Under the pieces are notes generated by a model. That model did no database searches. It worked only from the letters and a program-made list of their open reading frames with translations, and had not been told where the DNA came from. The position numbers were made by a program, and so were the translations under genes. Source: CBDCPI01 sp965220245 (lineage in GTDB: Bacteria > Chloroflexota > Dehalococcoidia > Lucifugimonadales > UBA3495). From it: a stretch of 64,000 nucleotides of DNA. Positions 43,520-51,300 of this stretch are shown here, in pieces (the first letter of the stretch is position 1; every line of letters begins with the position of its first letter). The stretch lies in NCBI GenBank assembly GCA_965220245.1, contig CBDCPI010000013.1:434001-498000 (forward strand). The letters run 5' to 3'.

Positions 43520-43861
43520 TCATAAAATGGAAAGGTCCTGCGAGTTGATCCTCACCGGAGTGGCCGGGGAGGTAATGTCTATAACTACGGTCACTGACCC
43601 GGCTGTTGTCGGCGCGTCGCAGAACGGCAGACCGAGCAGGGGTAAATCGGTAACGGCTCACGCAAGCCGTGGGGGGATGCACCCGGTCAACTGGTTGCTG
43701 CTAAGCCGCAGGTCTCGCAGGTTGGCGAGGCCGCCCAGCACGGACGGTATCTCCCGGGTCAACCGGTTCTCACCGAGGTGCAGCTTTTCCAGGTTGGTCA
43801 AGCTGCCCAGTTCCGCCGGTATCTCTCCGTATGCTTTGGCGAGACAGGACAATAGAGTCAA
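43520..43861 (-). pseudogene. Leucine-rich-repeat protein, 3' remnant
   Basis: Two plant-type LRR units are clear (GEIPAELGSLTNLEKLHLGE and PSVLGGLANLRDLRLSSNQL). After TGCIPP the frame shifts and the family's usual tail resumes as TDLPLLGLPFCDAPTTAG, running to a TGA at 43520. The 5' part of the gene is missing. LRR proteins of this kind in Chloroflexota are large secreted proteins; only the last part remains here. Confidence 0.55.
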
Positions 43862-44063
43862 AACATTGGTAGGCCGCTATTACAGCCGAATCAGCCAAGT
43901 GCATGACCAGTGCTTCTACAAAGGGAGGTGCGCCTCAGAAGACACTGAACGCCGCATCCGGGAAACCGCCGAATACATCCGAGACGCTGAGAATCTGGCC
44001 TACGGCAACCTGTCGGGCACATAAGTGCATAGTTCCCCAGAGTAAAAGCTAAGGAGTGACGAA

Positions 44064-44453
44064 ATGCCTAAAAGCCCCCCCGACTTCTACCGATAGTTTG
44101 CGCCCTTGCGTTGATTCTGCTGGCCCCCTCTTGGCCTGCGACTCCGAAGCGCCAACAGATCGGCCCGCTTCTGACGGGGCCACTCCCAAGGCCACGCCTG
44201 CTTCAACGCAGACAGCTCCTGCCTCTGAAAAGGTCGCTTCCTCGCCCACGGTTAAGGACACACCTTCGCCTTCGCCGACAACGGAAAAGACTGCGGCCAC
44301 TCCCACCACCGAGCCAACCCCGATTATTGCTGCCGTTCCTAGATTAACCCCGGCCCCGCGCCGCCGGGCATAATCAAGACCGAGGGCTACTACCACGGCG
44401 CCGAACACGGGCTTGCTCTCGCGCAGACCTCCAGCCTTATAACGATTTCCTGA
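44064..44453 (+). pseudogene. Thr/Pro-linker lipoprotein remnant
   Basis: An aaggag Shine-Dalgarno precedes the ATG at 44064. A hydrophobic stretch (VCALALILLAP) and a lipobox-like LLACDSE occur in two different frames, followed by a Thr/Pro-rich spacer (TPSPSPTTEKTAATPTTEPT) like those of the lipoproteins at 16142 and 31253. After another frameshift near 44355 the sequence ends GIIKTEGYYHGAEHGLALAQ before a TGA at 44451. Three frames are needed, so no product can be made. Confidence 0.45.
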
Positions 44454-44531
44454 ATTATTCTGATCTTGGCGGCCTGCCGTTCCGCCAGGGGCCTGTTACA
44501 ATTAGAGGAAATACACCGCAAGAGAAAGGCC

Positions 44532-45296
44532 GTGTCCACCATCAACAGCCAGGAAGACTTCCTGCGCGCCCTCTCGGAAAACCCCGAATGGAGAGCGGCG
44601 GTCCGCGCCCAGATACTCGGTGAGGAACTACTGCAACTGCCCGCCCGGTTCGACGCCTTCGTCGATCAGATGACCAGGTTCATGGCCAAGCAGGAACAGT
44701 TCAACGCCGAGATAACCGAGTTTGTAGCAGAACAAAAGCGGTTCAACGATCGTATCGAGCAGCGCCTGAACGCCCTGGAAAATGACGTGAGCGCCTTGAG
44801 GGACGACGTGAGCACGTTGAAGGGGGACGTGAACACACTAAAGGGAGACATGAGCCGGATGGCGACCTACTTCAGCAATATAAAGGGCCACTACACGCGG
44901 GCCGCCGCTATCAGCAATGCCGCGGCGTTATCTGAAGACATGAACCTAGAGTATGCCGACACCTTGACCCAGGCGGAACTCGTGCGTATGGCAAGGAGAG
45001 GGAGAGACCTTGACATCCCGGCCAACGAACTCCGGAGTTTCCGTGAGGCCGATCTTGTCATCAGGGCGGAGAACGAAAGCGGGGTCGAATACATCGCGGT
45101 CGAAGCATCCTACACTGCCGACTCGCGGGACACGGGCCGCGCCCTTCGGAACGCCCGGTTCCTCATGGAATTCACGGGCAGGCCCGCCCAAGCGGCAGTC
45201 GCCAGCGTCCGGAAAGACAACGAGATAGAAGACTTGATAAGCTCCGGCTCCGTCTACTGGTATGAGACAGCGGAACGCGACGTAGAGCCGGAGTAA
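44532..45296 (+). CDS. Coiled-coil protein with PD-(D/E)XK-nuclease-like domain, paralogue of the 6924 gene
   Basis: A 254-residue protein that shares both ends with the product at 6924-7664: N-terminal TINSQEDFLRALSENPEWRA and C-terminal SFREADLVIRA...YIAVEASYTADSRD, with conserved GRALRNARFL and VASVRKDNEIEDLISSG. The GTG at 44532 aligns exactly with the start of the paralogue, so I chose it over an ATG-type start 22 codons earlier. The middle is a coiled coil of diverged heptads (SALRDDVSTLKGDVNTLKGD), not the 21-bp repeats of the other copy. As there, the acidic motif ends in E-x-S. Function unknown. Confidence 0.75.
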   Translation: MSTINSQEDFLRALSENPEWRAAVRAQILGEELLQLPARFDAFVDQMTRFMAKQEQFNAEITEFVAEQKRFNDRIEQRLNALENDVSALRDDVSTLKGDVNTLKGDMSRMATYFSNIKGHYTRAAAISNAAALSEDMNLEYADTLTQAELVRMARRGRDLDIPANELRSFREADLVIRAENESGVEYIAVEASYTADSRDTGRALRNARFLMEFTGRPAQAAVASVRKDNEIEDLISSGSVYWYETAERDVEPE

Positions 45297-45468
45297 CGCG
45301 GGAACAGACCCCAAACTGCTCCCACTCCCGGCAATCGGAAAATCTGCCATGCTCCATCCAAGGCAGATGGTTTCCCGCCCGCCTCCGGCGGGACGGAGTG
45401 GCTTATTTTCAAGTTATGTTAATGACGAGAGAAGCAGATAAGATATTTACTTACGATAGTAAGCGCCC

Positions 45469-47427
45469 TCAGGCATGGCAATGGCCGTTGGCGTGGTCTG
45501 AAGGCGGCACGTCCAAAGCCGGGTTCCGGTCGAAAAACCCAACCGGCATGAGCTTGAAACCAGTGTACATTACCGGCATTACCGGCCAGTCCTCGGGCCG
45601 GGGGACATGGTGAATACCGAAGGTATACCAAACAACGATGTCGGTGTTCTCCACATTCCGGTCTGCCTTGGTCCATTCCGGCAGCCCCGCGCCTCCGGGG
45701 TGCTGGTTCGGGTAAGGTCCGGTGGGGGCCATTTCATCGGGGTTGTACGGGGTCACCCACAGGTGCTTTCTCATAAAGCTGGCCCGCTTCGATACGCTGG
45801 CCTCCGGGTCGGCGAAGGGCAGGATATTTTCACCGGGGACCAGTTTGTAGCTCACCGGCTGCCCGATGTAGTTGTGCACCGAGGGATTGGTGATCAGCCA
45901 GTAGCGACCGGTCATGGGATCTACGGTGCGCTGGGCTTCGGACTCGGTGGCTAGCAATGTCTGTTCAGCGAAAAAGGCGGTTCCTTGGGGGTTGTCGGGG
46001 CCCATCGGCTCCGGTCTGGTATTTACCTCGTAGACCGAATTGTTCCGGCCGTCCACGCTCATATCTAAACGGACGCTGAAGAAATGCTGGTGGATATGCC
46101 CACCCAACTGGGGCGCGATCAATGAGCCGTATTTCGGGACCTCGCCCGGGGCAACGGCCATATTGTTCACGATGCCGGTCAGCTTCACCTGAAACTCGAT
46201 GTTGCCGTCTTGGTACAAGTACCAGAAAAAGCCGTATTCATAGTTGCCGACCGTAGCGATGAACGAGATGACCAAGCGCCGGGAACGGCGCACTTCAGCC
46301 TGTCCGGTGCGCCAGTCGGTATGTTTCCAAAGGATGCCGAAGTCTTCCTCGTGCAAACAGACGGCATTGGGGATATGCACCGGCTCGCCGCGGCTGTTAT
46401 TCAAGACGGCATCGAAGTAGTAGATCTGACCCAGGCAGTCACATCCCAAAGTCAACGAGTTGGCCAAGCTGCCAATGCTGGCCTCACCCACGTCGAAGGC
46501 GTTTTTGCGGAAGTTCTTCTCCTCCGGGTCCCCATAGGGCACCACCAACTCGGCCAAGGAAGCCCGGTAGATGATGGGACGCGCCCGTCCTTGGTCTTCG
46601 TAGCTGATGGTGTGCAGAACCAGTCCCTCACGCCGGGTAAAGCCGACCCTGAATCCCCACTTTTGCCAGGATACCCGGTTCCCTTCGACTTTGAAGCTGG
46701 GTCCTTCGGATTGAACGATGTCCAGGGGCTTCAGATCAGTGCGGAAATCTTGGACGAACTCGGCGGCATAGTTGCCGTCGTTGGGCGGCATGGCGACCAC
46801 ACCATGGTCCTCTACCTTGATGACTTCCATCTTGTTGAGATCAACGACCGCAATCACACCCTCTATCGGGCGGGCATACCCGTTGTCGGTTGGGCTGGTG
46901 CGGAGCCAACTGCGAGCGAAGGAAAGACGCCGCCCCTTTTCCTCTTCGATCCCATAGTTGCCGGCAGGCCACGGATCGACCATTACCAGGCCGGTGTCGG
47001 TAATTCCCCTCTTTTGTAGCGCGGCGCGAAACTCGGGACACTCTTTCACTGCCTGCTCACACTCGAAGAACTCGTCCATCATTATTCTTGGCTGTACACC
47101 AGGGATGTTCGACCACGACTTTACCTTTCCTTCGGTCAATGAGACGACGGACTCGTAGGTCGCTCCCGTTTCGTTGTCCAGCAGGATGATGAACGCTTCC
47201 CGGCCGGCTGCTAGCGGGCCATTCAGCGAGCCATCCAGACTAAGGGCGGATTCCTTCGCCGGTTCGTTTAGTACGACGGACTCAAATCTGACCTTTTCTC
47301 CCAGGCGCCGCTCCGCCCGCAGTATGGCAACCGCACGCTCGATTTCATCGGAGTTCAGGGGATCGAGGGGATGAACGGTGGTGACGGCCGAAGTTTGGAC
47401 TTGGGTGGACTGACCCATGGTTGCCAT
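45469..47427 (-). CDS. Copper-containing primary amine oxidase
   Basis: A 652-residue enzyme that oxidises primary amines to aldehydes with release of ammonia and hydrogen peroxide. The topaquinone precursor is Tyr396 in VGNYEYGFF; the catalytic base is Asp312 in FDVGEASIG, 84 residues upstream, the same spacing as in the Arthrobacter enzyme. Copper ligands H446 and H448 lie in HIHQHFF and the third in FGIHHVPRPEDWP near 617. Length and domain order fit the bacterial family. No signal peptide is seen, so it is probably cytoplasmic. A strong aggagg Shine-Dalgarno precedes the ATG at 47427. It may feed amine nitrogen and aldehydes into catabolism. An alpha/beta hydrolase gene lies upstream on the same strand. 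Confidence 0.93.
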   Translation of the reverse strand: MATMGQSTQVQTSAVTTVHPLDPLNSDEIERAVAILRAERRLGEKVRFESVVLNEPAKESALSLDGSLNGPLAAGREAFIILLDNETGATYESVVSLTEGKVKSWSNIPGVQPRIMMDEFFECEQAVKECPEFRAALQKRGITDTGLVMVDPWPAGNYGIEEEKGRRLSFARSWLRTSPTDNGYARPIEGVIAVVDLNKMEVIKVEDHGVVAMPPNDGNYAAEFVQDFRTDLKPLDIVQSEGPSFKVEGNRVSWQKWGFRVGFTRREGLVLHTISYEDQGRARPIIYRASLAELVVPYGDPEEKNFRKNAFDVGEASIGSLANSLTLGCDCLGQIYYFDAVLNNSRGEPVHIPNAVCLHEEDFGILWKHTDWRTGQAEVRRSRRLVISFIATVGNYEYGFFWYLYQDGNIEFQVKLTGIVNNMAVAPGEVPKYGSLIAPQLGGHIHQHFFSVRLDMSVDGRNNSVYEVNTRPEPMGPDNPQGTAFFAEQTLLATESEAQRTVDPMTGRYWLITNPSVHNYIGQPVSYKLVPGENILPFADPEASVSKRASFMRKHLWVTPYNPDEMAPTGPYPNQHPGGAGLPEWTKADRNVENTDIVVWYTFGIHHVPRPEDWPVMPVMYTGFKLMPVGFFDRNPALDVPPSDHANGHCHA

Positions 47428-47502
47428 AAAGGACCTCCTACTTCCCGACCTAATCGCATCGACGCTGACGGCTTACAATTTTAACAGGTTACGTTTGACA
47501 GG

Positions 47503-48378
47503 TTACGATTTGAGGAATTCTACTATCCGGGGATTTACCTCTTCCGGCTTTTCTTGGTGCATGAAGTGGCCCGTACCGGGGATAATCACTTTTTCCAGCC
47601 CGCCCGTGAAAAACCGGTCCATGGCTTCACTCTCGAAGGCATCCAACCTTTTGGGGCGGTCCCGCGTGCCATGCAGCGCCAAGGTGGGTACGGTGACGGG
47701 ACCGCTGTTGACCCGGTCTTGGTCCTCCCGCAGGGACGGGTCTTGAAGCGCCGGGTTGTACCTGGCCCGGTAGTAGTTAAGGGCGGCCTCAACAACTCCG
47801 GGCTTACGGAAGGTCTCTCGGATGCTTTGCAGGTCCGACTGGGGAATGTCCCACTCCGGGGAAGCGTCCCGCCACCACTCCTCGACGAAAGCGAAGTCGT
47901 TATAGGCCACTGCCTGTTCAGCAAAGGGCAACTGGAAGAAGTAAGAATGCCAGGTCCCCTTGAGGTATTGATAGCTCATTTGCAAGTCTTGGTCGACACG
48001 GCCAGAGGCGATGATGACCAGCTTGTTCACCTTCTCCGGTTCAAGGACTGTAGCGCCAATAACGGCTCCGGCTCCCCAGTCATTACCGATGAGATAGGCT
48101 TGCTCAGCTCCCAGAGCGCCGATCAGGGCCAGCACATCCTTGCAAAGGAGGACGGCTTGGTACCGGCCGTCCTTTGGCGGCTCGGTGGGTGCATACCCTC
48201 GCATGAACGGCGCAACCGCCCTGAAGCCCGCTTGGGCCAAGTCGGGCAGCAGGCGCCGGAAAGAGTATGCGTGGTCCGGAAACCCGTGGAAGCACAGCGC
48301 CAGCGGTCCTTGGCCCATTTCCAGGTAATGAAAATTGATCTCGTTGGCGCGCACTGTTCCCATATTGAAATCAGCCAT
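47503..48378 (-). CDS. Alpha/beta hydrolase (epoxide hydrolase/haloalkane dehalogenase-like)
   Basis: A 291-residue hydrolase. The oxyanion region is HGFPDHAYSFR, the nucleophile elbow GNDWGAGAV has Asp, as in epoxide hydrolases and haloalkane dehalogenases, the acid is in LHGTRDRPK and the catalytic His in GTGHFMHQEKPEE. The lid contains YQYLKGTWHSYFFQLP. The substrate is not known. I chose the second ATG of the ATGATG pair that follows the aggagg Shine-Dalgarno; the upstream in-frame ATG at 48396 overlaps that site. It sits upstream of the amine oxidase gene on the same strand. Confidence 0.88.
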   Translation of the reverse strand: MADFNMGTVRANEINFHYLEMGQGPLALCFHGFPDHAYSFRRLLPDLAQAGFRAVAPFMRGYAPTEPPKDGRYQAVLLCKDVLALIGALGAEQAYLIGNDWGAGAVIGATVLEPEKVNKLVIIASGRVDQDLQMSYQYLKGTWHSYFFQLPFAEQAVAYNDFAFVEEWWRDASPEWDIPQSDLQSIRETFRKPGVVEAALNYYRARYNPALQDPSLREDQDRVNSGPVTVPTLALHGTRDRPKRLDAFESEAMDRFFTGGLEKVIIPGTGHFMHQEKPEEVNPRIVEFLKS

Positions 48379-48476
48379 CATTCCTCCTGGGCTCATACGT
48401 CACCGGACTAAGGTCCATCCAACGTGCTCCGGGCAACGGGCTACGACATCACTTATTCGTCCAGCAGGCGGCGAGT

Positions 48477-49380
48477 CTAGAACTCTTTGATGCGTGGTAG
48501 CACTTCCCGCCCAAACAGCTCTATCTCCTTCATTACGTGCTTGTGGTCTATGCCCGGCTGCTGGAAGGCCAGGTCAACCACTCCAACGCCGCACTGTTCG
48601 TGGAACGCCTTTAGTTGCTTTACCACAGTGTCGGGACTGCCAACGAAACCCACCATCCCTCTAACGCTGCGCTCTGCACCGGCATTACCTCCGGCGGCAA
48701 ACACCTTGCGTCCGTCGAAAGTCTCCCCGGCGCGTGCCGATTGCACCACCCGGGCCACGGTGGGGCCAACGGCCGGTCCGCGTTGCACTCCCAGAGCTTC
48801 CAGACCATCAAGGAAGGATTCCGCCTCCCGGTCCGTGTCACCCAAGCAGGTGCCTCCGCGATATACAATCTGGTGCGGTCTAGGTTCCCAGCCCGCCTCC
48901 CGGCATTCTTGGATGTAATTGGCCGTGACGCGCGCAGTGTCGTCCACCGAATCGTAGGATACACCCAGACCCAGGCCATTGACGGCAGCGTACCGGACGG
49001 CATCGCCGCTCCCAGTGGCCACAATCACCGGCGGGTGCGGCCGCTGCACCGGTCTGGGCCATACGGAAACGGTGCGGTAGCGGTAGTAACGGCCCTCCCA
49101 AGAAAAGGGCTGGGGCTCGGTCAAAGCCCGGATTATCAGGTCGATAGCCTCCGTCAGCCTCTCCCGCCCTTCGGCAATGGGGCCACCGCCTTTCGGCGAT
49201 GGAAACGCTAACACTGACCCAATCGAACCCCACATCTTCGGCCAGTACACACTCGGCCATTCCCTCGTGATAGCTGCGCATGGCTATCTCGGAGTCTTGG
49301 AGGGCGGAGGGCACGGGCCAGGCAGGAGGGAATTTGTGCCTGTCTGCGTACCCCATACATGCAAAGTATGACGCCATCAT
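48477..49380 (-). pseudogene. LLM-class flavin oxidoreductase, disrupted by deletion and a CRISPR repeat
   Basis: The ATG at 49380 (aggagag upstream) opens MASYFACMGYADRHKFPPAW to ...LAEDVGFDWVSVS, the start of a luciferase-like monooxygenase. The next ~95 residues, which should start EHHY, are missing; in their place is one CRISPR-repeat copy (49175-49206). Beyond it, in a different frame, EGRERLTEAIDLIIRAL and WPRPVQRPHPPVIVATGSGD continue to the normal C terminus at 48477. So the gene lacks its central part and is frameshifted. A second, intact LLM gene lies at 58433-59578. The flavin site is incomplete, so no activity is expected. Confidence 0.8.
49175..49206 (-). repeat. Solitary CRISPR repeat (32 of 36 bp) inside the LLM pseudogene
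   Basis: The minus strand of this stretch is identical over 32 bases to the 5' part of the CRISPR repeat of the array at 3430-5317 (gtttccatcgccgaaaggcg ... ccccattg). The last four bases (aagc) are absent. No spacer or second repeat is adjacent. It lies at the junction between the two halves of the broken gene. Confidence 0.95.
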
Positions 49381-49909
49381 GGAAACGCTCTCCTGCCTGC
49401 ACCCCGGTCTCTTACGACCGCGAGAATGGGCCGCGAGGATGGGGCGATGGTAGGCGACGGCCCGGTGACTGTCAACGGCATCATTGGACCTCAGCGGGCT
49501 TGACCTAAGTTTCACTCATCGCACCAACGCCGGGAATGTCCGGAAAGACTACACCATAGGCTCCCTCGTCACCGTCTATCAGGGCCGGATATCAAATCAC
49601 GGTATCATCGTACTCTGTCCAACCCGCCTTCTTCGCAATAGTGCGGGCCATCCGGTCCTGCGCGGAACGATGATGCTGTGCGTGGAGCGGGACTACGCCA
49701 GCACGCGAAAAGCAGGCAAAACTAACCTATCCTCAGGCATGTACGCTTGAGGAACGCAGGGTAAACAAACCCTAGACCTCTGTGTCTAGAGAGGTGAGGA
49801 GAGGTCCGATATGAACCAACGAAAGGGCCTGCACATTAAACGCTGCCCTTCCTCTTGGAGCACGGCTATGGACCGGTCCCGCTCCAGACGCGGGCCGCCG
49901 GGGGCGCCG
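49381..49909. other. Intergenic, no feature recognised
   Basis: About 530 bp between the LLM pseudogene and the response regulator gene. No frame has family resemblance. A gagaggtgaggagaggtc purine-rich patch near 49790 precedes an ATG at 49811, but that frame overlaps the response regulator antisense and was not accepted. Confidence 0.4.
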
Positions 49910-50392
49910 TTACCCGAAGGGCCACCACCACTTCTTCTTGCTTCCCCCCGTCTTGGCCCTACTCTCCTGGACCGGAGCAGGATTGATAAGTTGGTCAACA
50001 ACGCCGTTAAACTTCTGTAGGTCCAGCGGCTTCTGACAATAGTGGGAGATGGGGATACCCATAGAGTACACGAAGGAGCGCTGGCTTTGAGTAGAGGTCA
50101 GCACCATCACTGGTATGGATTTCAGATCGGTATCCAGGCTCAACTCTTTCAGGACCTCATTGCCATCCTGATTGGGCATGGCCAAGTCTAAGAGAATTAA
50201 GTCCGGGTGGGAGTCGTTAGCGAATTCGCCTTCCATTCGGAGCATCGATAGCGCGACGTGGCCGTCGTCCGCAACCTTTACGTTCACCGAAAACCCCGAG
50301 TCGTCCAAGGTCCTCTTGGTTAACTCGACATCTCCGGGATTGTCTTCAACTAATAGAATGTCTATTGGCCTTCCACTAGATCCAAGCGTCAA
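49910..50392 (-). CDS. Single-domain response regulator (Rcp1-like)
   Basis: A 160-residue phosphoacceptor receiver protein without output domain. Acidic pocket E16/D17 in LLVEDNPGDVELT, phospho-acceptor Asp69 in LILLDLAMPNQDG, Thr99 in VLTSTQ and Lys121 in CQKPLDL are all present. The EDNPGD start is typical of cyanobacterial Rcp1-type regulators paired with phytochrome-like kinases. The C-terminal ~20 residues are basic and aromatic (GGSKKKWWWPFG). No kinase gene is adjacent, so the partner is elsewhere. The gene stands alone. Confidence 0.9.
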   Translation of the reverse strand: MTLGSSGRPIDILLVEDNPGDVELTKRTLDDSGFSVNVKVADDGHVALSMLRMEGEFANDSHPDLILLDLAMPNQDGNEVLKELSLDTDLKSIPVMVLTSTQSQRSFVYSMGIPISHYCQKPLDLQKFNGVVDQLINPAPVQESRAKTGGSKKKWWWPFG

Positions 50393-50787
50393 CGCCTAAG
50401 CCCTCATTAACCGAATCTTGGAAAATTTACCAGGAGACGGCCCCGCGGCGCTACCGAAACAATACCAAGAAGCTACTTGGTTCCCCCTACGACCCTACCT
50501 GCGAAGGCAGTTTCAACGGTATCCCCATCGGTAGGCCACTGTACGGCCAATTCCGTCACGATATTCTGTCGTACAAGCCTATAGGTGTCAAGATGAGAAT
50601 ATACAGGCGGATTATGTTGACCAAGGTGTGTCCGATTGGCGTATCTCCCCTGTGTGCCCCTCCGGGCTCAGGGCTGTATACTTGACGGGTCACTCGCCGG
50701 CGCCAATGATGAGACCACCGGTCCGGGGTTGCGAATGCTTTACCGCATTATTGAAGTAAGAAACTAAGGCCAAAGGGACAGAAACTC
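50393..50787. other. Intergenic, no feature recognised
   Basis: About 395 bp between the divergent response regulator and molybdenum hydroxylase genes. It must hold promoters for both, but none could be placed with confidence. No repeat or coding remnant was seen. Confidence 0.4.
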
Positions 50788-51300
50788 TTGTCGCAATTCG
50801 AAGCGTCACCCCTTAGCCGCTCGACGATTACCCTTCAGGTGAACGGTCACTTGCATCGGCTGGAAGTGAGGCACCACTGGACCCTTTTGCAGGTCTTACG
50901 GGAACAATTGGACCTGACCGGCGCCAAGAACGGTTGTGACCGGGGAGAATGCGGTTCCTGCACCGTGTTGTTAGCTAGCAAGCCGGTCTACGCCTGTCAA
51001 CTCTTGGCGGTACAAGTGGGGGAGCGGCCGGTCGTCACGGTAGAGGGCCTATCCGGCAACGATGCTTTGGCGCCACTACAGCAAGCATTCTTGGACAACG
51101 ACGGGGCCCAGTGCGGGTTTTGCACTCCCGGTGTCTTGGTCACGATCAAAGCCTTACTCGATGCCAATCCCCAACCTACCGACCAGCAAATCCGGGAAGC
51201 GCTTTCGGGAAATCTGTGCCGCTGCAACGCTTATGGAAGGATTATCCAGTCTGCAAAAGAGGCAGCGCGCTTGGGCTCTGCGGAGGTTAATAGGCCATGA
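50788..51300 (+). CDS. Molybdenum hydroxylase small subunit, 2x[2Fe-2S] (XDH/CoxS-like)
   Basis: A 170-residue electron-transfer subunit. The plant-type [2Fe-2S] cluster cysteines are in CDRGECGSC with the fourth in ACQLLAV. The second cluster, in the helical domain, is bound by CGFCTPG and CRCNAYG. Length and order are standard for xanthine dehydrogenase, carbon monoxide dehydrogenase and related families. The start is TTG. Its stop overlaps the ATG of the large subunit by 4 bp (ATGA), so it is the first gene of a three-gene operon. Electrons pass from the Mo centre via these clusters to FAD. Confidence 0.94.
   Translation: MSQFEASPLSRSTITLQVNGHLHRLEVRHHWTLLQVLREQLDLTGAKNGCDRGECGSCTVLLASKPVYACQLLAVQVGERPVVTVEGLSGNDALAPLQQAFLDNDGAQCGFCTPGVLVTIKALLDANPQPTDQQIREALSGNLCRCNAYGRIIQSAKEAARLGSAEVNRP

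Noticed and set aside
43527..44024. 165-codon plus-strand frame
   Set aside because: Antisense to the LRR remnant, which has clear LRR signature on the other strand.
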